Below are positions 8,496-16,475 of a stretch of 26,764 nt of DNA, one piece after another. The position numbers and the translations under genes were made by a program. Source of the DNA: CAZTHM01 sp041946825 (lineage in GTDB: Bacteria; Acidobacteriota; Terriglobia; UBA7540); assembly GCA_041946825.1 (NCBI GenBank), contig JBHGBD010000049.1, positions 1-26,764 of the forward strand. Direction: 5' to 3'. Every line of letters begins with the position of its first letter. The stretch's first letter is position 1. Below the pieces are notes generated by a model. That model was not told the DNA's origin. It worked only from the letters and a program-made list of their open reading frames with translations, and made no database searches.

Positions 8496-10070
8496 ATGAA
8501 GCTGTTGGATAACCGGATTTCACGCCGCGGGTTTCTGGCCGGGGGAGCGGCGTTGGCTGGTGCGACGGCGCTGAATGCCGGGCGGGCAAGTGCCGAGCCG
8601 GCGGCTCCGGATCTGCCGTTCGCTACGGCGCTCGAAGTGGCGCGCGCCATCCGCGGGCGGAAGGTTTCGTCGGTTGAGATTACGAGATTGATGCTGAGCC
8701 GCATCGAGAGGCTCAATCCGAAGATCAACGCGGTTGTCACCGTGACCGCCGAGGACGCGCTCAAACGAGCTCGCGCCGCCGACGAGGCCTGGGCGCGCGG
8801 AGAATGGTGGGGGCCTTTCCACGGCGTGCCCTGCACCATCAAGGACACGTTCGAGGTCGCGGGCGTGCGCACGACATCGGGCTCGGTTTCTCTGACCGAC
8901 TATGTCCCCAAGCGCGACGCGGATGTTGTGGCGCGGTATCGCGCGGCGGGCGCGGTCATCCTCGGCAAGACCAACGTTCCCGAATTCGCCGGAGACTGGC
9001 AGAGTAACAACGACGTCTTCGGCACGACGAACAATCCCTGGGACCTGACGCGCACTCCGGGGGGGTCGAGCGGCGGCGAGGCCGCGGCGCTGGCGGCGGG
9101 GCTCACTTATCTGTGCGTGGGCAGCGACATTGGCGGGTCGATCCGCGTCCCGGCGCATTTCTGCGGAGTCTACGGGCACAAGCCGACGCTGAATGTCGTC
9201 TCGCGCGAGGGGCACATTCCGCCGCTGCCGGGGAGCCCTCCGCAAGGACCGACGGACCTTCCCGTCGCCGGGCCGATGGCACGCAGCGCCGCGGACTTGC
9301 AGGCGGCCCTCGAGGTTCTCGGCGGACCCACGGCGGAGGATTCCATCGCTTATCGCTGGTCGCTCCCGCCGGCGCGCGGCACTCGGCTGGCGGATTACCG
9401 CATCGGCTTCGTCCTCGATGATCCGCACTGCCGGCTTTCATCTGACGTTGCGAAAGTGCACGCGCAGGCAATCGAGCGCCTGCGAAAGGCCGGCGCGCGC
9501 CTCGAGGAGGGCTGGCCGGATGGAGTGGATCCCGCCGCCCAGTTCGAAACTTATCGCTACCTGCTCGATTCGTTTTTCGCCTTCCGCATGCGCGATGACC
9601 AGGAGGAAGAATTGCGCAAGCGAGCAATGAATCAGGACGGCAGCCAGGAAGCCTTCGAAGCGCGCGTGCTGACCGCGCCGCACAAATACTTCCAGGCCGC
9701 GGTCCGGCAGCGCATGGCCGCGCGCGCAGTCTGGCAGGGATACTTCCGCACGCACGACGCGTTTCTCCTGCCCACGGCATTCGTTCCTGCCTTTCCGCAT
9801 GACCACAGCCAGCCCCAGGCGAAGCGGACGCTCGCCACGCCCGAGGGCCCGCGCCCTTATATGGATTTGCTCTTCTGGATGACCTTCGCCACGCTGACGG
9901 GGCTGCCTGCAACCGTCGCGCCCGTCGGCCTGACGACGGCGGGCTTGCCGGTGGGTATCCAAATCCTCGGTCCCTATCTTGAAGACGCGACGCCGATTGA
10001 TCTTGCGGGAAAGCTCGCCGATGTTACGGGCGGCTTTCTTCCGCCCAAGGGATATGAACTGTCATCCTGA
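8496..10070 (+). CDS. Tat-exported amidase (amidase signature family)
   Basis: A 524-residue amidase-signature hydrolase. The catalytic Lys-cisSer-Ser set is visible as Lys116 (CTIKD), Ser191 (GGSSGGE) and Ser215 (DIGGSIRVP). The 24-residue spacing between the two serines is that known for the family. The N-terminus has a twin-arginine signal (ISRRGFLAGG, residues 8-17) and an AxA-type end near residue 33, so it should work in the periplasm. The substrate is unknown; peptide amides, acylamides and carbamates are possible. The ATG at 8496 has AAGGAG six bases upstream, overlapping the stop of the previous gene, so it is an operon member. The last codons and the stop are supplied by a dispersed repeat beginning at 10060. 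Confidence 0.92.
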   Translation: MKLLDNRISRRGFLAGGAALAGATALNAGRASAEPAAPDLPFATALEVARAIRGRKVSSVEITRLMLSRIERLNPKINAVVTVTAEDALKRARAADEAWARGEWWGPFHGVPCTIKDTFEVAGVRTTSGSVSLTDYVPKRDADVVARYRAAGAVILGKTNVPEFAGDWQSNNDVFGTTNNPWDLTRTPGGSSGGEAAALAAGLTYLCVGSDIGGSIRVPAHFCGVYGHKPTLNVVSREGHIPPLPGSPPQGPTDLPVAGPMARSAADLQAALEVLGGPTAEDSIAYRWSLPPARGTRLADYRIGFVLDDPHCRLSSDVAKVHAQAIERLRKAGARLEEGWPDGVDPAAQFETYRYLLDSFFAFRMRDDQEEELRKRAMNQDGSQEAFEARVLTAPHKYFQAAVRQRMAARAVWQGYFRTHDAFLLPTAFVPAFPHDHSQPQAKRTLATPEGPRPYMDLLFWMTFATLTGLPATVAPVGLTTAGLPVGIQILGPYLEDATPIDLAGKLADVTGGFLPPKGYELSS

Positions 10071-10151
10071 GCCCGCCGCGCCGGGCGAAGGATCTGCAGC
10101 AGTTCTGAGCGGCGCGGGAAATGCAGATTCTTCGCTTCGCTCAGAACGACA
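10060..10151. repeat. Inverted pair of dispersed repeats after the amidase gene
   Basis: A forward copy (10060-10099, TGTCATCCTGAGC ... GAAGGATCTGCAG) faces a reverse copy (10119-10151, AATGCAGATTCTTCG ... CTCAGAACGACA). Together they can fold into a long imperfect hairpin between the amidase and the cysteine dioxygenase genes. The forward copy contains the TGA stop of the amidase. Related copies lie at 12407-12437 and 26729-26761, with a diverged one near 3713-3773. Confidence 0.75.
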
Positions 10152-10232
10152 AATTTCTTGATGGTCTGTGTCCCAGCGAGTCGCCCCATGAAATGATTGA
10201 CATTTGCGGCGGCTCCCTTATTCTTGAAATTG

Positions 10233-10820
10233 ATGGCCAGCATTCAACAATTCGCCGAAGGCCTCGCTGCCATCCCGGAGAAGGATTTCACCCACGCGGG
10301 AGTGTTGGAATTCATACGCGCGAATCGCGTGGACGCGGCGACGCTCGCGCCTTATCTCTATTTTTCCGCGGAGCATTACACCCGCAACCTGATTCACAAA
10401 ACTCCGCTGTTTGAACTCATCGCCATCTGCTGGGAATCGGGCCAGAAAAGCGCCATCCACAACCATCGCGACCAGAACTGCTGGATGGCGGCGGCCTACG
10501 GCAAGGTGATGGTTCATAACTTTCGACTCGTACGCAAAGATCCCTCCACCGGCTTCTGCGAGCTCGAATCGACCACCCAATTCGTCATCGACCCCGCGAG
10601 CCCGCAGGAAGTCGATCCCGCCGAGCCCATCCACCAGGTTGTGAATGCAGCGTCATTCAACTCGCGCGCCGTCACGCTGCACGTCTATTCCCGGCCGTTC
10701 GACACGTGCGAAGTTTACGAGCTGAAAGCCAAGCGCTATCAGGACGTGCAGCTCGTGAACACGAGCGAATACGGCGTTTTGAAGACGGATCAGAAAGTCG
10801 AGAAGGCCGTCCTCGCCTGA
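10233..10820 (+). CDS. Cysteine dioxygenase-like thiol dioxygenase (cupin)
   Basis: A cytoplasmic iron enzyme predicted to oxidise L-cysteine to cysteine sulfinate with O2. The 195-residue cupin shows the 3-His iron site: His76 and His78 (HNH) plus His134 (PIHQVV). Other hallmarks match mammalian CDO: YTR at 49-51 (substrate-binding Arg), LHVYSRPFDTC at 149-159, and Cys83 exactly seven residues after His76 together with Tyr152. These are the two residues that form the thioether crosslink in animal CDO, whereas many bacterial CDOs have Gly at the cysteine position. Thr148 replaces the usual Ser. An in-frame TTG at 10197 would add 12 residues; the ATG at 10233 is preferred on homology, although its ribosome site is weak. 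A 3-mercaptopropionate dioxygenase role is less likely because of the Arg. Confidence 0.88.
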   Translation: MASIQQFAEGLAAIPEKDFTHAGVLEFIRANRVDAATLAPYLYFSAEHYTRNLIHKTPLFELIAICWESGQKSAIHNHRDQNCWMAAAYGKVMVHNFRLVRKDPSTGFCELESTTQFVIDPASPQEVDPAEPIHQVVNAASFNSRAVTLHVYSRPFDTCEVYELKAKRYQDVQLVNTSEYGVLKTDQKVEKAVLA

Positions 10821-10873
10821 GCAAGCCGCACCCCGGTGACAAACAATCGCTAGTCGCTGCTTCGGCGCGGCGG

Positions 10874-10879
10874 TATAAT
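10874..10879 (+). promoter_or_regulatory. Possible -10 box for the Gfo/Idh/MocA gene
   Basis: A perfect TATAAT lies about 93 bases before the ATG at 10972. The -35 candidate at 17 bases' spacing (TAGTCG, 10851-10856) is poor. Downstream in the leader is a hairpin GGCGAG-TTTAT-CTCGCC at 10898-10914 that looks like part of a dispersed repeat. Confidence 0.35.
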
Positions 10880-10971
10880 CCGCTGCGTCTGCGTAGCGGC
10901 GAGTTTATCTCGCCAGGCTGGGGCAGAGTAAAGCCGCCTCTACAACGCGTTCACATCGGAGGAGAGGATTC

Positions 10972-12342
10972 ATGTTCATCAAGGACTCGTTCAATCGGAG
11001 AGAATTCATGCGCCGCTCCGGGCTGGCGACGGCCGGGACCGTGGCGCTGAAATCGGGCAATAAAGTTCTGTGGGCGTCGGACCCGGGCCCGGCGTCCGTC
11101 GCGCCCAGCGACACGCTTCGCCTGGGAGTGATTGGCATCGGCGCGCGGGCGATTCAAGACACCGGCAGTTTTCTCACCGTCCCCGGCGTGGAACTGGTCG
11201 CCGCGGCGGACGTCTACAAATCGCGCCTCACGCGCGCCAAGGAAGTGTTTGGCGACAAGCTCGAGACAACGGGCGACTATCGCCGCATTCTCGACCGCAA
11301 GGATATCGACATCGTTCTGATCGGCACCTGCGACCACTGGCACAAGCGCCACGTCATCGACGCGATGGACGCAGGTAAAGACGTCTATTGCGAAAAGCCC
11401 ATGACCTACAAGATCGAAGAGGGCTTCGAAATCGTGGACGCCGAGAAGCGCACGGGGCGGATTCTTCAGATCGGCAGCCAGTGGGTGAACTCGCCGCTCA
11501 CTGACCTCGCCAAGAAGTGGATCGACGAGGGCCGCTGCGGTCAGATCACGCTCGTCAAGGCGTGGGAAAACCGCAACACGCCTTCGGGCGCGTGGTTCTA
11601 TCCCATCGCGCCGGACGGCAACGAGCAGACCATCGACTGGAAGACCTGGCTCGGGCCCGCGCCGCAGGTCCCCTTCGACGCGCGCCGCTATTTCCGCTGG
11701 CGCTGCTATTGGGATTATTCCGGCGGCTTGCAGACCGACCTCGTTGTCCATCACTTGAACACGCTGCACTACCTGATGAAGGAAACCGCGCCGAAGAGCG
11801 CCATCACCTACGGCGACACCTATCGCTGGAAGAAGATTTATCCCGAGACGGAAGTCCCCGACGTCGTGCAGACGCTCTTCGAATATCCCAAATTCACCTA
11901 CAACGTTTCGCTGACTCTCAACTCATCCGCCCAAGGTTTCGGCGCGTACTTCATGGGCACTAAGGGCACGGTGCAGGTGAGCGAGACGGAGTTGGCGTTC
12001 TATCCGGACGATCCGCTCGACGATTACGGATGGGTTGTGGCCGTCTGGCCGCAGAAATTGCAGGATGAGTTCGTCAAGGAGAACAACATCGTCGGCATCA
12101 ATTCCGCCTGGTCGCCGGGAACGGCGCGCGTCAAGGGAGACGTCGAGCACTACAACATGGTCGGCGATCCCACCGACCTCCACGCCAAGGCATTCGTCGA
12201 GTGCGTGCGCGCGCGCAAGAAAAGTAAGGAAAGCGGCTGGGAAGGCCATAACGCCGCGCTCGGCGCGCACCTGGCGAATATGTCCTACCGCGCCGGAAGC
12301 AAGAAGGTCACGTGGGACGGGAAGAAAGCCACGGTCGTTTAG
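10972..12342 (+). CDS. Tat-exported Gfo/Idh/MocA-family oxidoreductase
   Basis: A 456-residue NAD(P)-dependent dehydrogenase-type protein, probably acting on a sugar or sugar derivative in the periplasm. The N-terminus carries a twin-arginine signal (NRREFMRRSG, 8-17). The Rossmann fold begins with LGVIGIGARA (51-60), and the family motif CEKPM has Glu141, Lys142 and Pro143, Lys142 being the conserved catalytic lysine. The C-terminal half has the substrate-domain pattern GGLQTDLVVHHL. The start is backed by GGAGGAGAGG just upstream. Exported members with Tat signals are common in acidobacteria and planctomycetes, and some act by redox-neutral cycling of a bound cofactor. The substrate cannot be named. 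A UxuA-like exported enzyme lies two genes away. Confidence 0.92.
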   Translation: MFIKDSFNRREFMRRSGLATAGTVALKSGNKVLWASDPGPASVAPSDTLRLGVIGIGARAIQDTGSFLTVPGVELVAAADVYKSRLTRAKEVFGDKLETTGDYRRILDRKDIDIVLIGTCDHWHKRHVIDAMDAGKDVYCEKPMTYKIEEGFEIVDAEKRTGRILQIGSQWVNSPLTDLAKKWIDEGRCGQITLVKAWENRNTPSGAWFYPIAPDGNEQTIDWKTWLGPAPQVPFDARRYFRWRCYWDYSGGLQTDLVVHHLNTLHYLMKETAPKSAITYGDTYRWKKIYPETEVPDVVQTLFEYPKFTYNVSLTLNSSAQGFGAYFMGTKGTVQVSETELAFYPDDPLDDYGWVVAVWPQKLQDEFVKENNIVGINSAWSPGTARVKGDVEHYNMVGDPTDLHAKAFVECVRARKKSKESGWEGHNAALGAHLANMSYRAGSKKVTWDGKKATVV

Positions 12343-12797
12343 CGATTTGGTGATTGTAGGGGCACGCCCTGGCGTGCCCCTACACGGGCGCATTGCGCGC
12401 GATGGTTGTCATCCTGAGCGCAGCGAAGGATCTGCAGTTAGTGGGTGGCGCATACATCGTGCTCGCTGCGATGTGTGCGGTCAGCTTGGTCGCACACATG
12501 CCGAAGAGCGGCATGTATGCACCACCCGCGAGGATTCGGGCTGGCACCCTCACCCGGCTCGCCCGCCGCGGCGGGCTCACCACCCTCTCCCGGGGGGAGA
12601 GGGTCGGAATCGCGCGTTGAACTTTAGCCCTCTCCCACGGGGAGAGGGTGTCCCGATCTGATCGGGACGGGTGAGGGGCATTCTCATCCGCTGGGGTGTC
12701 CATCAGCCGACCGACATGAGCGCGGGTGGCGCTGATATCGCGCCGATTGCGATATCTGCGGCTATGAAAATCGCACACACCGCTCAAAGCGCTGTGT
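12343..12797. repeat. 455-base intergenic region built of nested palindromic repeats
   Basis: No gene is supported. In order: a perfect 13-bp stem with a two-base loop (12356-12383, GTAGGGGCACGCC arm); a CTGAGC-family repeat (12407-12437); an imperfect palindrome of about 88 bases with outer arms GGGTGG/CCACCC and inner arms ATGTGTGCG/CGCACACAT (about 12444-12530); a nested block (about 12547-12677) with arms CCCTCACCCG/CGGGTGAGGGG enclosing two CCCTCTCCC/GGGAGAGGG hairpins and TCCCGAT/ATCGGGA; and hairpin GATATCGC/GCGATATC (about 12734-12756). Confidence 0.7.
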
Positions 12798-13274
12798 ATG
12801 TCCAACGCCGCGCATATGAACTACCATCTTGAACTCTCCAGTAAGGTTGAAGTTTTTCGATGCCCTCGCTGCCGTGAGGTCATCAACACGAGTATGGATC
12901 GCTGCGGTTTTTGCGGAGTTGGCATCGACCGCTACGCAGCTCAGGAGGCTGTGGTCCTGCAAAGAAAAGTAAACCGCGCGATCGAAAACGCCAGCTACGC
13001 ACGCATTCTTGCGGGCATCTTGCCGCTGATTTACATTGCAGGGGTCAAAGAACTCTCAACCCCCATCATTATCTGGGGAACAGTTCCGCTTTTAGTGGGT
13101 TTCCCGGTTCATTTGGCACGAGGCTGGTGGATGTACCGGCAGATCCCGCCGGGGGAGCCTGGGATTCGGAAGGCAAGGAATCATCTGATTCAAGCATTAG
13201 GCATATGGTTTCTTACAGGTGCCGCTTGGATCGTGGCATACGCAGTCGTCGGTTATCCGCCTCTCCCCCTATAG
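12798..13274 (+). CDS. Zinc-ribbon membrane protein, unknown function
   Basis: A 158-residue protein that I do not recognise as a named family. A four-cysteine zinc-ribbon pattern is visible at Cys22, Cys25, Cys36 and Cys39 (CPRC, then CGFC). It is followed by a charged stretch and about three hydrophobic segments (about 68-84, 88-106 and 130-152), so the ribbon is tethered to the membrane, probably facing the cytoplasm. The start could be ATG 12798 or ATG 12816; neither has a strong ribosome site. Similar hairpin repeats flank it at about 12728-12766 and 13287-13325. Codon use looks less GC-biased than in its neighbours, which with the repeats hints at acquisition, but this is weak evidence. 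Confidence 0.65.
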   Translation: MSNAAHMNYHLELSSKVEVFRCPRCREVINTSMDRCGFCGVGIDRYAAQEAVVLQRKVNRAIENASYARILAGILPLIYIAGVKELSTPIIIWGTVPLLVGFPVHLARGWWMYRQIPPGEPGIRKARNHLIQALGIWFLTGAAWIVAYAVVGYPPLPL

Positions 13275-13286
13275 CGGGCATCTGGC

Positions 13287-13325
13287 CGGCGCAGACATCG
13301 CGCGATTTGCGATGCCGGCGCTCAT
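13287..13325. repeat. Hairpin repeat between convergent genes
   Basis: Hairpin with arms CATCGC and GCGATG around GCGATTT. It aligns well with about 12728-12766 on the other side of the zinc-ribbon gene. Placed between convergent genes, it could act as a two-way terminator; no clear T-run is present. Confidence 0.45.
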
Positions 13326-14452
13326 CGCGACTCCAGCGCGGCCTGGAGCATGGCGCGGGTATAGCCGACGTTGAAGGCGTAGCCGATATACGACCCGCCG
13401 CCGGGGTAGCCCATCTTGAACCCGGCGAGATCCTTGTCGGCGTCGAGCCCGCGCGGATGCTCGGGATAAATCAGGCGCGGGTATTTCTGCCGGACCAATT
13501 CCTTCATCACCGCGAACATATCCACCTGGCCTTCGTCGAGGAAGACCTCGGTATATTTCTCGCGCGGCTTCTGGACGCGCACGTTGCGGAAGTGGACGTG
13601 GTTGATGCGGTCGCGCTCGCCGAAGTAGCGGCACACCTCGACCGGATCTTCGCCCAGCTCGCGCGTCACTCCGCAGTCGTAGGTGATCCCGTTGGCTTTA
13701 CTCGGCACGATATCGATCAGCCGCTTCCATCCCGCGAGCGTCCCCATGATTTGCTCCGAGCCGCGGCTGGTGGGAGCGGGCGGGTCGTTGGGATGCAGAG
13801 CCAGCCGCACGCCCGACTCTTCGGCGATGGGAACGACGGCCTTGAGAAAATACGCGATGTTCGTCCACATCTCTTCGAGCGTGTGCGCGCCCTCGTCGGG
13901 TAGTGGCGGCAGGTCTTTGACGCGGTCGTAATCAAACGCCGTCATCCCCGCGCCCGCACGTCCGGTTTCGGCGTAGTAGCCCTCCACGATGCGGTGAGCG
14001 TAGAAGTTGTACTCGACCACCGGCAAGCCCACGCGCCCGGCGGCGCGGATGGATTGTCGGACCTTTTCGATCTCCTCGTCGCGTCCGGGCCGGCCGTAGA
14101 TTGTCTTGGGAAATCCGTAGATCATCATGTTGCCGAGCGTGAGGCCGCCGGTCTTGAGCCGGTCCATCAAGGCGCGAATCCGCTCCTCGCGCCAGGGAAT
14201 GGGCGGCCCGCCGGTGAGCACGTGGGAGACGCCAAGCTGCTTGATGCGGCGCATGCCGGCTTCCGTGGGCATGCGGTCGGCGTCGAGCCCCCCCGCTGCC
14301 AGGCCGCCTGCTCCGATTTCGAGGCAGATCCTGGGAATGCCGGAGCCTTCGCCGGGCATTTCCGCAAGGGCGGCACTGTGCGCCAGCTTCGGCAAGACGG
14401 CCGCCCAGCCGGCGGCTTTGATCATCTTTCTTCGGGAGAGTCGCGTGTTCAT
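13322..14452 (-). CDS. Tat-exported mannonate dehydratase-like TIM-barrel protein
   Basis: A 376-residue protein resembling UxuA (D-mannonate dehydratase) in the xylose isomerase-like TIM-barrel superfamily. A twin-arginine signal is at residues 6-12 (SRRKMIK). Likely metal and active-site residues are His220 (ALHPNDPP), Cys260 (YDCG), His287 (NHVHFRN) and Asp306/Asp311 (DEGQVDM), in the order known for UxuA. UxuA itself is cytoplasmic, so export is odd and the substrate may differ; a hexuronate-type or inosose-type sugar acid is possible. The ATG at 14452 is chosen because it gives the Tat signal at the N-terminus, and GAGG lies eight bases upstream. The frame stays open to 14572 but nothing supports that extension. 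Confidence 0.82.
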   Translation of the reverse strand: MNTRLSRRKMIKAAGWAAVLPKLAHSAALAEMPGEGSGIPRICLEIGAGGLAAGGLDADRMPTEAGMRRIKQLGVSHVLTGGPPIPWREERIRALMDRLKTGGLTLGNMMIYGFPKTIYGRPGRDEEIEKVRQSIRAAGRVGLPVVEYNFYAHRIVEGYYAETGRAGAGMTAFDYDRVKDLPPLPDEGAHTLEEMWTNIAYFLKAVVPIAEESGVRLALHPNDPPAPTSRGSEQIMGTLAGWKRLIDIVPSKANGITYDCGVTRELGEDPVEVCRYFGERDRINHVHFRNVRVQKPREKYTEVFLDEGQVDMFAVMKELVRQKYPRLIYPEHPRGLDADKDLAGFKMGYPGGGSYIGYAFNVGYTRAMLQAALESR

Positions 14453-14885
14453 AAGCCAGACCTCGGAAGTCGAGTTATTCTGCATCGAGGTTGGAAGTGT
14501 AAGCGTCGGCGCCTCCGCGTGCAAGGGAACCTGGGGCGCCGGGCGGAGGGGCCCCGCGGTCCGGGGCGCCACAGATTTTTGTTGACAACAGCGGGCAAAG
14601 AGGATAGGCTACAGATTAGTATTTGAGGAGGCTTCAGCGTGGGAGGCTTCGACAGTGCCGGCCGCGCCCAGCGTGCGGGCGGGCCGAGAGTTGAAGGCTA
14701 CATGTGAAGGCTATTGGCGGCAACGGGCGTGGCTTGGAAGACAGGATTATATAAAGCAAGTGAGGCAAAGCTGGTAAGCAAGTGAAAACAGGCAGCTTGT
14801 ATAAAATGCCCGACAAAACGAACCTGTCGCGCTTATCCCTCCCCTTTTCTTCGGGTTAGCTTTGATTTTGGGGGCTAAAACGACT
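14453..14885. other. Divergent intergenic region with direct repeats and promoter candidates
   Basis: No gene is supported. It contains a GC-rich block with GGGGCGCC twice (14532-14570), an imperfect palindrome TGTTG-A-CAACA (14580-14590) that includes a TTGACA, and a 10-base direct repeat AAGCAAGTGA at 14754-14763 and 14776-14785. The copies are 22 bases apart, about two helical turns, and lie just upstream of a TATAAA at 14800. The direct repeat could bind a regulator of the downstream plus-strand genes. Confidence 0.4.
14582..14610 (+). promoter_or_regulatory. Possible promoter with perfect -35
   Basis: TTGACA (14582-14587), a 17-base spacer, then TAGGCT (14605-14610). The -10 matches at three of six positions only. 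A second -10 candidate, TATAAA, lies at 14800-14805, about 80 bases before the GATase1-like gene, without a good -35. Either could drive the genes from 14886 onward. Confidence 0.3.
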
Positions 14886-15749
14886 ATGATTCGCCCGTCC
14901 AAAAACCGCGTCCTTGGACCATTCCTTATCGCCGCATATTGCTTCCTCGCGGGGTGTCTGATGGCGCAAACTCCTTCCCAAGTCCGCGTGCTTTACGTGG
15001 GAGATTCTTCGGTAACGACGGGGACGGTGAGCGCCTCGAGCAATTTCTCCTACGACCAGCGCGGTGTGGCGATCGAAAATGCCGCCCAGAAGATCATCGA
15101 CGCCTGGCGACGGAATCCGCGCTACGACGTCACCTACATGACCGGCTGGGACGCCCTGGCGAAATTCCCCGAGACCCCCGCGGCGCTCAAGGCTTTCGAT
15201 GTGGTCATCCTGAGCGACGTGGACAGCGACTCGATCGTGCTCTATCCGACGGAGCGCTCAAATCGCGCGCCCATGGGGCCCAACCGCCTGAAGTCGATCC
15301 GGGATTACGTCTGGCAGGGCGGGGCGCTGGTGATGATCGGCGGCTATGCGACGTTTGTCGGGCGGCACAACGCCGGCAACTGGCACGGCACGCCGGTCGA
15401 AGAAGCGTTACCGGTCGATTGCCTGGCCGTGGACGACGACCGCGCGGAAACTCCCGAGGGCGTGACGGTCGAGGTCAAAGACCCCAAGCACCCGATCATG
15501 AAAGGCATCGAATGGTCGCCCAGCCCGATCTTTAACGGCTATAATCGCGTGAGCGTGAAGAAGGCGGGCAAGGTGCTGGCGACGATCAAGGAGACGGGCG
15601 ACCCGCTCATCGTCGTGTGGACGTTCGGCAAGGGCCGGGCGATGGCCTTCACGTCCGACATCGCCCCGCACTGGGGCGCGGGCTTTCAGGAGTGGAAGTA
15701 CTACGAGCAGTTCTGGAGCCAGGCGCTCGACTGGCTTGGATCGAGATAA
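14886..15749 (+). CDS. GATase1-like (PF07090-type) secreted or lipoprotein
   Basis: A 287-residue protein resembling the glutamine amidotransferase-like family once called DUF1355. The core begins with RVLYVGDSS (about 34-42) and includes FDVVILSDVDSD, GGALVMIGGY and GRAMAFTSDIAPHWG. The usual nucleophile cysteine of class I amidotransferases is not visible (GGYATF at the elbow), so it is probably not a glutaminase; a carbohydrate- or ligand-binding role is possible. The N-terminus is a signal peptide with a perfect lipobox, LAGC, at about residues 22-25, suggesting a lipoprotein processed by LspA; cleavage after MAQ by ordinary signal peptidase is the alternative. ATG 14886 is preferred over the in-frame TTG at 14862. 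The DUF2911 gene follows after 44 bases. Confidence 0.8.
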   Translation: MIRPSKNRVLGPFLIAAYCFLAGCLMAQTPSQVRVLYVGDSSVTTGTVSASSNFSYDQRGVAIENAAQKIIDAWRRNPRYDVTYMTGWDALAKFPETPAALKAFDVVILSDVDSDSIVLYPTERSNRAPMGPNRLKSIRDYVWQGGALVMIGGYATFVGRHNAGNWHGTPVEEALPVDCLAVDDDRAETPEGVTVEVKDPKHPIMKGIEWSPSPIFNGYNRVSVKKAGKVLATIKETGDPLIVVWTFGKGRAMAFTSDIAPHWGAGFQEWKYYEQFWSQALDWLGSR

Positions 15750-15793
15750 CTTGTTCAGGTAATCTTCAGATTGAAATCAACCGGAGGGGATAT

Positions 15794-16315
15794 ATGAGGC
15801 GAGTGCTTCTCAGTGCATGGATTATTGTGGCAGTTGTTGCATCGGCAGGAATTGCCTCCGCGCAGCGGAACCCGCGCGCGACGGCCAAGCTGGAGGTGAA
15901 GGGCCAGGCGGTCTCGGTCGAATACGGGCAGCCGTCGCTCAAGGGGCGCACGGCGCAGCAGTTGCTCGGCCAGTTGGCCCCCGGCGAAGTGTGGCGGCTG
16001 GGCGCGGACAAGTCCACCACCTTTTCAACCGGCGCGGACCTGGTGTTCGGCGACTTGACGGTTCCCAAGGGTGACTACAGCCTCTGGGTGCGAAAGGAAG
16101 GGGACGGCTGGAAGCTGGTTTTCAACAAGCAGCACGGGCAGTGGGGGACCGAGCACAACCCGGCTCAGGACCTGGGATCAACCCCCCTGAAGGAAAGCAA
16201 GGGCGAGAAGTCCGAAGAAAAGGTCACGATCGCCCTGGCCAAGGAAGGCGACGGCGGCACCCTCAACATCCAGTGGGGCGACCAGGTTTTGACCACCAGT
16301 TTCAAGGCGAAGTAA
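15794..16315 (+). CDS. DUF2911 secreted protein
   Basis: A 173-residue protein with a Sec signal peptide (1-23, ending ASAQ). It matches the DUF2911 pattern: VSVEYGQPSLKGR, GEVWRLGADKSTTF, VPKGDYSLWV, and W-LVFNKQHGQWGT. The family is common in acidobacteria and Bacteroidota, has no known function and probably forms a small beta-rich periplasmic fold. The ATG at 15794 has a strong GGAGGGG four bases upstream, which settles the start although the frame is open further upstream. A GC-rich inverted repeat (CCCGGC/GCCGGG, 16346-16386) follows and could weaken read-through. Confidence 0.88.
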   Translation: MRRVLLSAWIIVAVVASAGIASAQRNPRATAKLEVKGQAVSVEYGQPSLKGRTAQQLLGQLAPGEVWRLGADKSTTFSTGADLVFGDLTVPKGDYSLWVRKEGDGWKLVFNKQHGQWGTEHNPAQDLGSTPLKESKGEKSEEKVTIALAKEGDGGTLNIQWGDQVLTTSFKAK

Positions 16316-16475
16316 CTGAGGGGTCTTCGCTTAGGGTTGCATCAGCCCGGCGGAAGGAGGGCGCGGTCTGCTTTTCGCCCGCCGGGGATTCTTTCCGAAA
16401 AAATGATGCAACTTTTTCGCCCGCTTCGGTGTCCAATCAGCTTGTAGGTCAACTCTACGGGAGCGAACAAAAAGC

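Noticed and set aside
12393..12661. Short plus-strand frames in the palindrome-rich gap
   Set aside because: They are encoded entirely by the repeats and change frame across them; nothing protein-like.
14634..14816. 60-residue minus-strand frame upstream of the UxuA-like gene
   Set aside because: No ribosome site and no recognisable protein pattern; it lies in a promoter-rich divergent gap.
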